36,075 nucleotides of DNA. Source: an uncultured Clostridia bacterium. Lineage in GTDB: Bacteria > Bacillota > Clostridia > Oscillospirales > Acutalibacteraceae. Of the stretch, positions 16,105 to 26,300 are shown in pieces. Position 1 is the stretch's first letter; every line of letters begins with the position of its first letter. The stretch lies in NCBI GenBank assembly GCA_937892525.1, contig CALAEV010000020.1, positions 1 through 36,075 of the forward strand, in the 5' to 3' direction. A model generated the notes under the pieces. That model saw only the letters and a program-made list of their open reading frames with translations. It ran no database searches and had not been told where the DNA came from. The position numbers were made by a program, and so were the translations under genes.

Positions 16105-17102
16105 TATTTAGCACCTCCTGTTGTTGGCGTAGGAACATTGATAGACTTCTTTTTCTTGCGTGGACAGTAATCTGTATTCCAGTTTCCTGCACTCTTTATA
16201 TCGCTACCACTTGCTTTTCGTAATAAAGTACCATCTTTATCAACAATGTCATATACTTTTTCACTTTTCAAGTCGGCAGTAATTGTTTTACCGTCATTCG
16301 CATTGAAGTTTTTTATATCGCTTTTTGGAACGATTAACCGTTCTTCTTTGTTTGTACCGGGAATAGTTAATACAACTTGATTTTCATCTGCAGATACAAA
16401 CAAAGAGCTTTTGTCTGCAGATATTGGAATAAGGTCTCCGTTGTTTCTCATAGCAACCGTTGCAGCTGTAGCCAAATTATCAGCAATCGGTGCATCAAAA
16501 TCAAATTGCATCTCAAATGGATTGGTACTTAATTCTGTTGAGTTCGGCTCCAATCGAGGAGAATAATCGACTGGAGCTGACGTGGGGTTTGCCTTTTCGT
16601 TAATGGTAATACCGTCATCGGAAACCGTCACTTCAACTCCTTTCGCAGCACCTTCACTCAATGCTTGTTCGTATTCTGCTTCTGATATTTCTTCAACCGA
16701 TACATCATAAGCAGAAAGAGATGCAATACCCAAACTTTCAGCCAATCTGATAAAGCGTTCTGCATCATCTCTTTTAACAGAGATTTCTACCATACCATTG
16801 GCTGACATCTCTTTTGTGCTTTTATACTGCATATATGGAATATGCAATCTTTTCATTTCAGGTTTCAGCTTCTCAAGGTCAGATTTGAGCAAAGGGAAAA
16901 CTTCAGATGTAGTAAAACTCCTGATAAACTTCCGTGCGTTTACTTTACCACCCAATTGCTTCTTTTCTGCTAACACTCTTATACCAGCAAGAACAAATGC
17001 AAGACCTTTCGGTGCAGCAAAGCCAGTAAATTTAAGTGCATATTGTGTACCCTCAATCATAATTTTGACGAGAATATCGGTTGCTTCAGCTTCAACTGAC
17101 AT
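16104..17102 (-). CDS. PcfB-family (DUF3801) conjugation accessory protein
   Basis: A 332-aa protein. The first 130 residues match the PcfB/DUF3801 family (VKIMIEGTQYALKFTGFAA, then a hydrophobic helix KGLAFVLAGIRVLA and VNARKFIRSF). PcfB works with the PcfC/VirD4 coupling protein and relaxase in pCF10-type conjugation. Residues 130-332 are longer than the family core and end in a basic tail (CPRKKKKSINVPTP). AAAGGA precedes the ATG. It starts six bases after the relaxase stop, in an order shared by related elements. Confidence 0.82.
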   Translation of the reverse strand: MSVEAEATDILVKIMIEGTQYALKFTGFAAPKGLAFVLAGIRVLAEKKQLGGKVNARKFIRSFTTSEVFPLLKSDLEKLKPEMKRLHIPYMQYKSTKEMSANGMVEISVKRDDAERFIRLAESLGIASLSAYDVSVEEISEAEYEQALSEGAAKGVEVTVSDDGITINEKANPTSAPVDYSPRLEPNSTELSTNPFEMQFDFDAPIADNLATAATVAMRNNGDLIPISADKSSLFVSADENQVVLTIPGTNKEERLIVPKSDIKNFNANDGKTITADLKSEKVYDIVDKDGTLLRKASGSDIKSAGNWNTDYCPRKKKKSINVPTPTTGGAK

Positions 17103-17107
17103 TTATA

Positions 17108-18445
17108 TCATTCCTTTCTGAAATAATTATTGGGTTTGTGTGTTGTTTTTGTTTGTGATTTATTCTTTTCTTCTACCAATCCTTTCTCAATTTTTGATAT
17201 TTGAGTATTAGTCATCTGCACATTACCTGAACGAGCAAAAATGCGTTCGCAAGACTGTTTCTTTTTACCAATGGATTTTAATGCCTGGTTTAACACATTG
17301 ATTTGTTCTTTAATATCTTTCATATCAGACTGTTCATCACAACTGGTAAGCCTTGTTCGTAATGATTCTCGTTCTTCAAACAAAGACTTTTGCTTTTGTT
17401 CGATTTTGTTATACAAATTGATGAGTTGTGAGATGTTATCAATTTTGTAATCGGACAAGAGCTGTAAGTCGGATGCAAAGTCGTGCAAGAGTTTTGCATC
17501 GTGACGAGCTTGCATTGGCATTTTGCTTTGGTATGAAGGTGTTGAATTGAAAATCCTTCGTAATTTATACACATAACTGTAATATAGTCCACGAAAGCCA
17601 CCTCTATGTCGTATTACTCTGTAAGAGGTATTAAGTCTGTATCGTTTATTCCTGTTAAATGTTTTTTTAGATTGACTTGGCACTCTTTTGTTGGAGTAAA
17701 TAATACGATTAGCAATATCTTCTTCGGTATAACCTTTACCGAGTTTATATAAGCGAAAATTGGTGTTAGTCCCTGGGGGAGAGAGTGTAAGGTACTTGCC
17801 TCGTTGCCGAATGGTATAACCTTGCTTTTCAAGTTCACAAAGAAGTTCTTTCAAAGTGCGAACAGTAGGAATTAAATTATCAATATCCTGCTTGATTGCA
17901 CCACGCCAGGTAAATCCACCGTTCTTATCAATAATCCATTCTGAATATGTTTTGCCATTACTTTGTGGATTATCAATAACTGAAAGATTATGTAATCTGC
18001 AAACTCTGTCATTCTCCATTCGCATCTTCCTGATAAAATCGTGGTCTGTTTGCAATTTCTTTCCGTCAAGTGAATTTACTGCATTAACGATGAAATGATT
18101 GTGCAAGTGTTCTTGGTCAAGGTGTGTACCGATAACAACTTGGTAACCATAATTTGCAAACAATGCTTCAGCAAATTCTAAACCACATTGATGAGCTTCA
18201 TCAGGTGTAGTTTCGCCTGGCTTAAAACTCTGAATGAAATGATATGCGAAATTGCCACTATTCTTATCCCATTTATCTCGTACCATTTTGAACTGTTCGT
18301 CAGCTCCTGCAACAGAGCAGTTAAACGAATTCACATATAAGCATCTTTCATCTGTTGTCTTTTCAGGATTGACAATGTACGAAATTGCTTTAGAAAGTGC
18401 AGGTTGACTTTTTATTGGTGACTTAATTCTTTTTGTCGTTGCCAT
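17108..18445 (-). CDS. mobA: MOBP-type relaxase (MobA/VirD2 family)
   Basis: A 445-aa relaxase. The probable catalytic tyrosine is Y23 (KAISYIVNPEKT). The three-histidine motif is intact, H113/H115/H117 in EHLHNHFIVNA, with H108 just before it, as in the PF03432 family. Residues 300-445 form a helical, partly coiled-coil tail ending in a basic region. It nicks oriT and carries the strand through the channel. MobC and an RHH protein lie directly upstream, and the candidate oriT lies upstream of those. Confidence 0.92.
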   Translation of the reverse strand: MATTKRIKSPIKSQPALSKAISYIVNPEKTTDERCLYVNSFNCSVAGADEQFKMVRDKWDKNSGNFAYHFIQSFKPGETTPDEAHQCGLEFAEALFANYGYQVVIGTHLDQEHLHNHFIVNAVNSLDGKKLQTDHDFIRKMRMENDRVCRLHNLSVIDNPQSNGKTYSEWIIDKNGGFTWRGAIKQDIDNLIPTVRTLKELLCELEKQGYTIRQRGKYLTLSPPGTNTNFRLYKLGKGYTEEDIANRIIYSNKRVPSQSKKTFNRNKRYRLNTSYRVIRHRGGFRGLYYSYVYKLRRIFNSTPSYQSKMPMQARHDAKLLHDFASDLQLLSDYKIDNISQLINLYNKIEQKQKSLFEERESLRTRLTSCDEQSDMKDIKEQINVLNQALKSIGKKKQSCERIFARSGNVQMTNTQISKIEKGLVEEKNKSQTKTTHKPNNYFRKE

Positions 18446-18454
18446 ACAAAATCA

Positions 18455-18781
18455 TCACCTCTGTTCTAAAAACTCTTTCATAATGTTTTCAAAATTTTTA
18501 ACAGCGTCAGTATACTTCTCCACATTGATTACTTTCATAACATTTGCACGGCGTGCAATCTGATTGAGATTGTTACCGATTGCATAAAGTTGTGCCAACA
18601 TATCTTGTTCAAATTTCCCAACCTCTTTTGTATGAGGAATTTTGTTAGAGATAATTTTTCTTAAATATGCTTCTTGCGTTAAACCTGTTTTTTCAAGATT
18701 GTAAAGAAAATAATCATACTCATCATCGTTCAGTCTGACTTGCACTCGATGAGTTCGTGTTCGACGTTCTGTTTTACCCAT
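18455..18781 (-). CDS. mobC: MobC-family relaxosome accessory protein
   Basis: A 108-aa protein with an N-terminal ribbon-helix-helix (HRVQVRLNDDEYDYFLYNLE) and the MobC signature region (IGNNLNQIARRANV, residues about 71-84). MobC opens or marks oriT for the relaxase. Its ATG overlaps the stop of the small RHH gene (TAATG), and the relaxase starts nine bases after it ends, so the three are one translational unit. Confidence 0.9.
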   Translation of the reverse strand: MGKTERRTRTHRVQVRLNDDEYDYFLYNLEKTGLTQEAYLRKIISNKIPHTKEVGKFEQDMLAQLYAIGNNLNQIARRANVMKVINVEKYTDAVKNFENIMKEFLEQR

Positions 18782-18981
18782 TATGCATCTTCCACCTCCG
18801 TTTCATAAAATGATTTTAACTTTGGAATTTCTTTAGGACTACAACCCCTGGCGATAATACTTAAACCGATGCGAAAAATTTCGGCACTTGGAAGGTTAGT
18901 TGAATCGGAAATGTATTTGACTAATTTGTCCTCATATTCCGAAAGCCGAAGTGTAGTAGTTTTGCTTTTTTTATTGCTCAT
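18781..18981 (-). CDS. Small ribbon-helix-helix DNA-binding protein
   Basis: A 66-aa protein with a ribbon-helix-helix fold (KTTTLRLSEYEDKLVKYISD, then LPSAEIFRIGLSIIA). It is the first gene after the candidate oriT and is coupled to mobC. It probably binds near oriT to regulate the mob operon or help relaxosome assembly. GGAGGTG is well placed before the ATG. Confidence 0.78.
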   Translation of the reverse strand: MSNKKSKTTTLRLSEYEDKLVKYISDSTNLPSAEIFRIGLSIIARGCSPKEIPKLKSFYETEVEDA

Positions 18982-19022
18982 CTTTTCACCTCCACGAAAA
19001 TCGAGAATTTCTTTTGTTCGTA

Positions 19023-19129
19023 TTCAAGTGAACGGAGTGGCAAGCAAGGGGTTTGGGCGACCACCAAACCCCACTTGTTAGGGGAAGCCCCTAAAACCCC
19101 GTTAAAAAAATAATAAAAATCCACTTGAA
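19023..19129. other. oriT: Candidate origin of transfer (oriT)
   Basis: A gene-free stretch directly upstream of the RHH-mobC-relaxase operon holds three nested dyads. These are GGGGTTTGG (19048-19056) with CCAAACCCC (19064-19072), TTAGGGG (19078-19084) with CCCCTAA (19088-19094), and the outer pair TTCAAGTG (19023-19030) with CACTTGAA (19122-19129). G/C-rich dyads in an A+T-rich spacer beside MOBP genes fit an oriT. The nick site is not identified. Confidence 0.65.
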
Positions 19130-19144
19130 ATTTTACAAAAAACA

Positions 19145-19174
19145 AAACCGTTTTTGATAAAATTAAAACGGTTT
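19145..19174 (-). terminator. Terminator after the primase-like gene
   Basis: Minus-strand stem AAACCGTTTT / AAAACGGTTT followed by TTGTTTTTTG. The stop codon of the primase-like gene lies in the loop. It separates that gene from the oriT region. Confidence 0.75.
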
Positions 19175-20272
19175 TTCTTCAATCTTATATGAAGATTTTG
19201 ACCTATTTTTTAAGGTAAAATCTACATTTTTTTGCTGAATATTCATTATTTGTTCGCCAAAAATTTCTTTAATTTTTGATAAAGAACTTTCTAAAACACA
19301 TACATAACAACTGTCTTGTTTGTAGAAAACAGAGTGTTGAATTTTATGTAAATTGCTGTTTTCTTTGACAAAATGATGAATAAAATCATCATACTGTACT
19401 TGAATTGAATACACTTTTTGATGGTTAAGACTTGCAAGCCTGCATATATCAAAATAGTGTAATCTTGACATTTCAAATGTGATTGAACCATCTAAAATTC
19501 CTTTAATATCTTTGCCAGGGGATAGGTTGAAAATAGGACTTTTCAGCAAAGAAACATCATCAATGGCTCTTCTTAAAAGTTCACACTTCTTTTTTATTTC
19601 ATTACCAAATTCAATAAGTTCATCATCAGAAGACACAACGGATATAGCGAATGATTGTCCACCAATTGCTTTTGCAAGTTTGTAAGTTGATACAAGATCA
19701 CAAAAATATTGCTCTTTTTCGTTGAACAAGGGCATTAGTACTTTCTTTTTTAAGATGTTATGATAAGTAACACTATCAGTCTTTCTTAAATCGTTGATGT
19801 GCCAGCCATAATAACGTTGTGCAAATGCTTGAATTTGTAGTGAATCATTAATGTTAAGATTAATATCTGCATTTTTAGATGGTCGTTCTCCATCAACAAA
19901 TAAATTAATGTCTAAATTTTTGCTAACTGAGTCTGGCCAAATTCCAAGAGACACCCATTCAAAATCCATAAGAGTTTTTGTATCTTTTCTTCGTTCACGA
20001 GTAACACCGTAGTATTCAGATAACTTTTTAATTGCTGTTTTTCTATCACAATTTTCCATTGATTCAACAAGAGTTATTGAGTCACCACCGACACCTGCAC
20101 CGTAATCATACCAATCGTTTTTGTCGGCATATATTACGCAAGACCCTGTACGTTCTGGACGAATTTTGCAGTAATAACGGTCTCCTTTTTGTCGTGTTTC
20201 AATCCCATAAACATTTTTTAAAATGTCAATTACTGGAATTTCCAATAACCTTCGAAGATAATCATCAGGCAT
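19163..20272 (-). CDS. CHC2 primase-like protein with degenerate zinc site
   Basis: A 369-aa protein. Residues 8-95 resemble the CHC2 zinc-ribbon region of DnaG-type primases, including the tail GAGVGGDSITLVESM (compare the usual CFGCGxGGDxIxF pattern). Only some ligands remain (YYCKIRPERTGSC), and the second cysteine pair is replaced by YDYG, so zinc binding is doubtful. Later parts show no clear Toprim motif. Such proteins accompany the large methylase-helicase in clostridial conjugative elements and may handle single-stranded entering DNA. AGGAGG precedes the ATG. A terminator-like hairpin ends about 24 bases upstream of it. Confidence 0.65.
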   Translation of the reverse strand: MPDDYLRRLLEIPVIDILKNVYGIETRQKGDRYYCKIRPERTGSCVIYADKNDWYDYGAGVGGDSITLVESMENCDRKTAIKKLSEYYGVTRERRKDTKTLMDFEWVSLGIWPDSVSKNLDINLFVDGERPSKNADINLNINDSLQIQAFAQRYYGWHINDLRKTDSVTYHNILKKKVLMPLFNEKEQYFCDLVSTYKLAKAIGGQSFAISVVSSDDELIEFGNEIKKKCELLRRAIDDVSLLKSPIFNLSPGKDIKGILDGSITFEMSRLHYFDICRLASLNHQKVYSIQVQYDDFIHHFVKENSNLHKIQHSVFYKQDSCYVCVLESSLSKIKEIFGEQIMNIQQKNVDFTLKNRSKSSYKIEEKPF

Positions 20273-20295
20273 TTTATAAAACCTCCTTATAACAG

Positions 20296-20324
20296 AAAAA
20301 GCGACTTATAAAAAGCCGCTTTTT
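20296..20324 (-). terminator. Terminator-like hairpin before the primase-like gene
   Basis: Minus-strand stem AAAAAGCGGCTT / AAGTCGCTTTTT (one mismatch) ending in a T-run. It lies between the large methylase-helicase gene and the next ribosome-binding site, only 23 bases before the ATG. It may be a partial terminator or an attenuator. Confidence 0.65.
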
Positions 20325-20339
20325 CAATAAATTTATGAA

Positions 20340-23300
20340 TTATTTAACCATACTATCTTTATCTCTTATCTTTGATATAGGCGCTTCATCAGAAACTTCA
20401 GTAACGATTTCATTTTCACGCTTATCAAGATTAAGTAATGCGTTAAGCTCGTGCAGACGTGCAAGTTTTTGCTTAAGTTCATCTTCTTGTGGGAAGGTTT
20501 TCTCAACCTCAACCTTTGCAACTTCAAATTGATTTTCAGTATTTTCAAGGTCTTGAATATACAATGGTAAAGCAGTTTCAAGAGATTCAATTCGATTATC
20601 AATTCTAACGATATTGCCTACATCATCATTACCTAGTGTAACAGCGTGACTTGTTTCGCCTTTAATTGTTACTATATATTCAAAACTATTATGCTTATTA
20701 AGAGAAAGCAAAAGTTCAAAACCACGATATATACCTAATTGAATTGGTGTCATATCGGTTATAGTTTTACAAGCATTGACAATCGCTTTACCTGCATCGG
20801 CTCTTTCTTTATAAAAGACTCCTTGAATTGTTATACCTGAAAAACTATTATCAGATGGCTTCGGGTGTTGCTTTACACACTCAATATCTTTTTCAAGACC
20901 TGAAATCTGATTTTTTAATTCAGTAATTCGAGATGGATAATACTTAATTATCTTATCTTCCAAATCATATTTTTCTGAAAGGAAATTAGATTTCATAAGG
21001 TTTAATTTTTGCACCTGAATATCCAAATCCATCTTCTCTTTAATATGTGGATTACCTGTTGCAAGCATTTTAATTTCTGCATACGATAATGCTGTTTCGT
21101 CAATATCTTCGGCAGAACGCACGGGAGATTTGCTTGACATAATTTGTGATGCAAACTTCTGTTTGCTTTCTACAAGCTGATAAAGATAAGCATCAAATGT
21201 TTGCTCTGTTACATAACGGTAAATATGCACTTCAGGATTTTCGTTACCCTGACGAATTATTCTTCCTGAACGTTGTTCAAGGTCAGATGGTCGCCAAGGA
21301 CAATCGACATCGTGTAAAGCAATGAGTTTCTTTTGCACATTTGTACCTGCACCCATCTTTTGAGTTGACCCCATAAGGATACGCACATCGCCATTATTTA
21401 CCTTTTTGAATAATTCAATTTTTTGGTTTTCCGTCTTTGCTTCGTGAATAAAAACGATTTCTTTTTCAGGAATTCCGCGTTCAATGAGTTTGGCTCTCAT
21501 ATCATTATATACAGAAAAAGTACTGTCGTTTTTAGGAGTAGATAAATCGCAGAAGACAAGCTGTGTTGATTTATTTTCTTTGGTTTCATCCCAAATCCTA
21601 TACACATTATCAACACAAGCATTGATTTTACTACCTTCAAAATCAGGGAGCATATCATTGATTAAGCGTTGGTCAAGTGCAAGTTTTCTGCCGTCATTGG
21701 TAATCTTTAGCATATTATCTACACTTGCGTCAACTTCTTTTCTACGAATTTTATCTGCTCTTTTTGAAAGACTTGCAACCATTTCAACTTGCAATTCAGA
21801 TGGTTTAACAGAAATATTGTGATAGTTTGCTTTGGGGACGGGAAGATTGAGCATATCTGCAGTTTGAATGTCTGCAACTTCCTTGAACATTGCCATAAGT
21901 TCAGGTAAGTTGTGGAATTTTGCAAATCTCGTCTTCGCTCTGTATCCTGTTCCTTCAGGAGTAAGTTCAATTGCTGTAATTGTTTCTCCAAAAGTGGAAG
22001 CCCAGGAGTCAAAGTACTGCAGGTCGTGTTTTTGCAATGTGCTGTATTGCAAATATCTCTGTATGGTATAAAGTTCAACCATTGAATTAGAAATAGGAGT
22101 ACCTGTTGCAAAAACTGTGCCACGTCCACCAGTAATCTCATCAAGATAACGACATTTCATAAACAAGTCGCTTGATTTTTGTGCTTCTGTTTGAGCAATG
22201 CCACCTACATTTCGCATTTTTGTATAAAGGAAAAGATTTTTATAATAGTGGCTTTCATCAATGAAAATACGGTCAACACCAAGTTCCTCAAAAGTAACTA
22301 CATCATCTTTTCTTGTCTGGTCATTCAGTTTTTCTAACTTTAACTTGATTGATTTTTTACTTTTTTCAAGTTGTTTTACAGAGAAGTTTTCGCCATTACT
22401 TGCTTTCAAATCGGCTATGCCACGAATAACTTCATCTAATTGTTGTTGAAGAATATCCTTTTGTCTTTCAAGACTCATTGGAATTTTTTCAAATTGCGAA
22501 TGACCAATAATGACAGCATCATAATCGCCAGTAGCAATTCTTCCACAGAATCTCTTTCTGTTTTTCGTTTCAAAATCTTTTTTAGTAGCTACAAGAATAT
22601 TAGCAGATGGATACAACTGCAAAAATTCCGTTGCCCATTGTTCTGTTAAATGGTTTGGTACAACAAACAATGATTTACTACACAAACCAAGATTTTTAGA
22701 CTCCATAGCAGCTGCAACCATTTCAAATGTTTTGCCTGCACCCACAGCGTGAGCCAAAAGCGTGTTGCCACCATAAAGAATGTGTGCGACTGCATTTTTT
22801 TGGTGTGTACGCAACTCTATTTCAGAATTCATATTGTGGAATATGATATGGCTACCATCATATTCGCGTGGACGAATACTGTTGAATTTTTCATTATAGA
22901 TTTTACAAAGTCTTTCTCTGCGATGTGGGTCTTTCCATATCCAGTCTTTGAAACTTTGTTTAATCTGTTCTTGCTTGCCTTGTGCAATCGCTGTTTCTTT
23001 AGTGTTTAATACTGCTTGTTTCTTTCCGTTTTCATCGTAAACATAATCGAAAATACGCACATCTTTAAGATTGAGTGTTTCTTCGATAATACGGTATGCG
23101 TTTATTCGCTTTGTACCGTATGTTTTAAGAGCTTTTACACCTCTGTCATAGGTTTTGTTGCTTATATTCCAGTCGGCTGAATATGGAGAATAATGAACCC
23201 GTATATTCCTTTGCTCATAAAACGGTGTGCCTAAAAGTTCATAGACAAAAGTCTGAACTACATCTTCAGGTATCCAGGTTGCACCAAGTGATACAGCAAT

Positions 23301-26300
23301 TTCACTTGCTGACAAGTCTTTTGGTTGCACTTTTTGAAGTGCTTCGACATTGGACTCAAAATCAGCATTGATTTCTGCCAATGGTTTTACATAAGCAAGC
23401 TTTTCTCTTACATTTCCTGAAAGATATTCGTCTGCAGTTAAATACTTTTTCTCCGTTAAAGAGTTTTCATTATATTTCGGATTAAGAAAAATAACTCCCT
23501 TTAAGTCGGTAAAAATTTTTTCTTCTGTCTTCCCGGTAAGAGATTGCATAAATCCCATATCGATACAAGCTCGTTCGCCTAAAGATACTGCAAGAGCTTC
23601 ACTTGAAGTATCAACTCTTGTTACTTTAATATGAGGATTTATTGTACGCTTGAAGAAGATGTCTGCTTTGCGTTCCAACTTGCCCTCATCGTCAAGGTGC
23701 TCAAGAGAAGATAACAAGTGATAAGAACTATCATCTTCAAACACACGGCGGTTTGCACTACTATTGATAAGACCATATTCTTTTGTGAATCTGTCATATA
23801 TAATGTTTAGATGCTCTTGCTGACGCTTTATATCTTCATCAGGATAGTTTTCTGTTTGAAGTTCAATCAAGCATCTTAAACTGTCTCTGATGGCAACCAT
23901 ACCCATAATTCTTTTTTTACCCATTGTAGATTCATCAACGATTACCATTCGTGAATCTTTTCGGTAATACACAACATTATCTAAAACAACAAAAGAAAAA
24001 TTCCTTACAGATGCATCTGCAGGAATAGAATTATCAGTTGATTCAATTTCGTTATCTACTTCATATTTTGTTATTTCGCCATTTATGTTTGATATTGCCT
24101 TATTCAATTGTTCTTCGAGAGAATAATTTTCTATCGGCTCACAAGTTGCTTCCATTCCAAAGCGACCTGAAACCATTTTCATTTCGCCAAGTATCATTTC
24201 AGGGTGTTGAATGAAATATGAGTTTATTACAATACCGTTTTCATCGGTATCGAGATGCACCCAGTCAGGTTCAACATCAATAATATGGTCTCTTTTTTGT
24301 AAAATAAGAACATCTGAAACAACTTCTGTACCTGCATTCCCCATAAAAGCATTGTTTGGCAATCGTACTGCACCAAGCAATTCTGCTCTTTGTGCAATAT
24401 ATTTGCGAACTGCAGGACTTTTCTTATCCAATGTACCTTTACTAGTGATAAAAGCCATAACACCACCAGGACGAAGTTTATCAAGGGATTTTGCAAAGAA
24501 ATAGTCGTGAATAAGGAAATTATGTTTATCATATCGTTTGTCAGCTACCTTAAAATCGCCAAAAGGTACATTGCCAACAACCACATCAAAGAAGCTATCA
24601 GGAAGATTTACTTTTTCGTATGGTTGTGCTGCTATAGAAGTTTTTTGATATAACTGCTGTGCAATACCTGCAGAAATACTGTCAAGCTCTACACCGTGCA
24701 TTTTGCTGTTTTTCATTGCTTCAGGCAACATTCCGATAAAATGACCTATTCCACAAGATGGTTCTAAAATATTTCCTTCGGTAAAGCCCATTTTTTCAAT
24801 TATCTTGTATATTGCCTGAATTATTATAGGTGGTGTATAAAACGCTGTTAAAGTACTTTCTTTTGCCAAAGAATACTCGTTTGGAGAAAGAATTCCTTTC
24901 AGTTCTGCAAACTCATTTGCCCAGGAACTGTTATTTTCGTCAAACGCTTCAGGAATACCACCCCAACCAACATATTTTGACAATATGAGTTGTTCTTCAG
25001 GTGTTGCAAAACGCTTTTCATTTTCGCAAGTTTTCAAAACTTTTATAGCATCTATATTTCTACGAAAACGGTCTTTTTTGCCAACTACTTCAATAGGATT
25101 TGCCACAAGGTCAAAGTTTACTCTTTCGGCCAATGGCACTTCTATTGGTAATGTAGTTTTTTGTTCTTTAACTTCAGATTTTGTTTCTGTAACATTTAAT
25201 ACAGGAACGTCATCAGTTTGATTTTCGGTTTCTTTTACAGTTCCTTGCACAGTATCGGGAACAAGATGAATTTCTTTGAAATTATCATTTACTTTATTTG
25301 AAATTATGACTTTTTTATCCAACTTGTCATCGAGCTTCTCAAGATATTTATCAAGCACGTGAGCAGGAAAGCCACACATAGGTACTCTAATGCCTTGACC
25401 GTTATCTCTTGAAGTCAATACCAATTCAAGAGCGTTTGCAATCTGTGGAGCGTTGTCGCCGATAACTTCATAAAATTCGCCAATTCTTTGAAGGATAATC
25501 GCATCAGGATTAGCGTTCTGAACTTTGTAATAATACTGGAGGATTAAATGCTCGTTTGCAGCATTTTCAAGAATAGAAATAACCGAGCTGTGGTCTGAAA
25601 TTGATTTTATAAAGTCAATAACACCACCATCACCGTCGCCTATGTCTTGTCTTTCAGTAAAAGAAGTACCATCAGGCAAATTAACAGTAAAACTTACCTT
25701 GTCATAACCTAAATATTGAACAAAATCTTCATCATTGGATTCCAACCAAGCTGAATAAGTTCCATACTTTTCTAAAGCTTGATTTTTCCCATTTACTCTG
25801 TCACTATCGGCTTGCTTCATAATCTTGTCAAATTCAGCAACCGAATAGGTTTTGCCACCTTCAAAGTGAGGACTTTCACTCCATTCACATTTTATGTTCG
25901 GTAACGGTATAGTCGGTTGTGGTTGTTCATCAGGAACTTTCAAATGGTCGTTTAACGGATTTTCCTTTACTTTTGCATCAAAATCAGCACGTGTAAACTC
26001 TTTTTGAAGTAACGGAAAACTTGTGTCAAAGACTCTTACAATATCGCTGTTGACAGTAATGATTTCATATTCATCTGCACCAATATATACTTTGTCATTT
26101 TGGTGATACTCATAATGTGTTGGCAATAGACTTTGTTCTTTTGATAACGCATCTTTTGAGGAAACTTTCTTGCTATTACTTTGCTCTCTCATGACAAGTC
26201 TCTTTGCTTCATAATCAGATAACCAATCAGGATATTGTTCACGTTCTTTCGGATTCAAGTAGCGATTGGAACGGATAAGCAATGAAATACGAGTTTCAAC

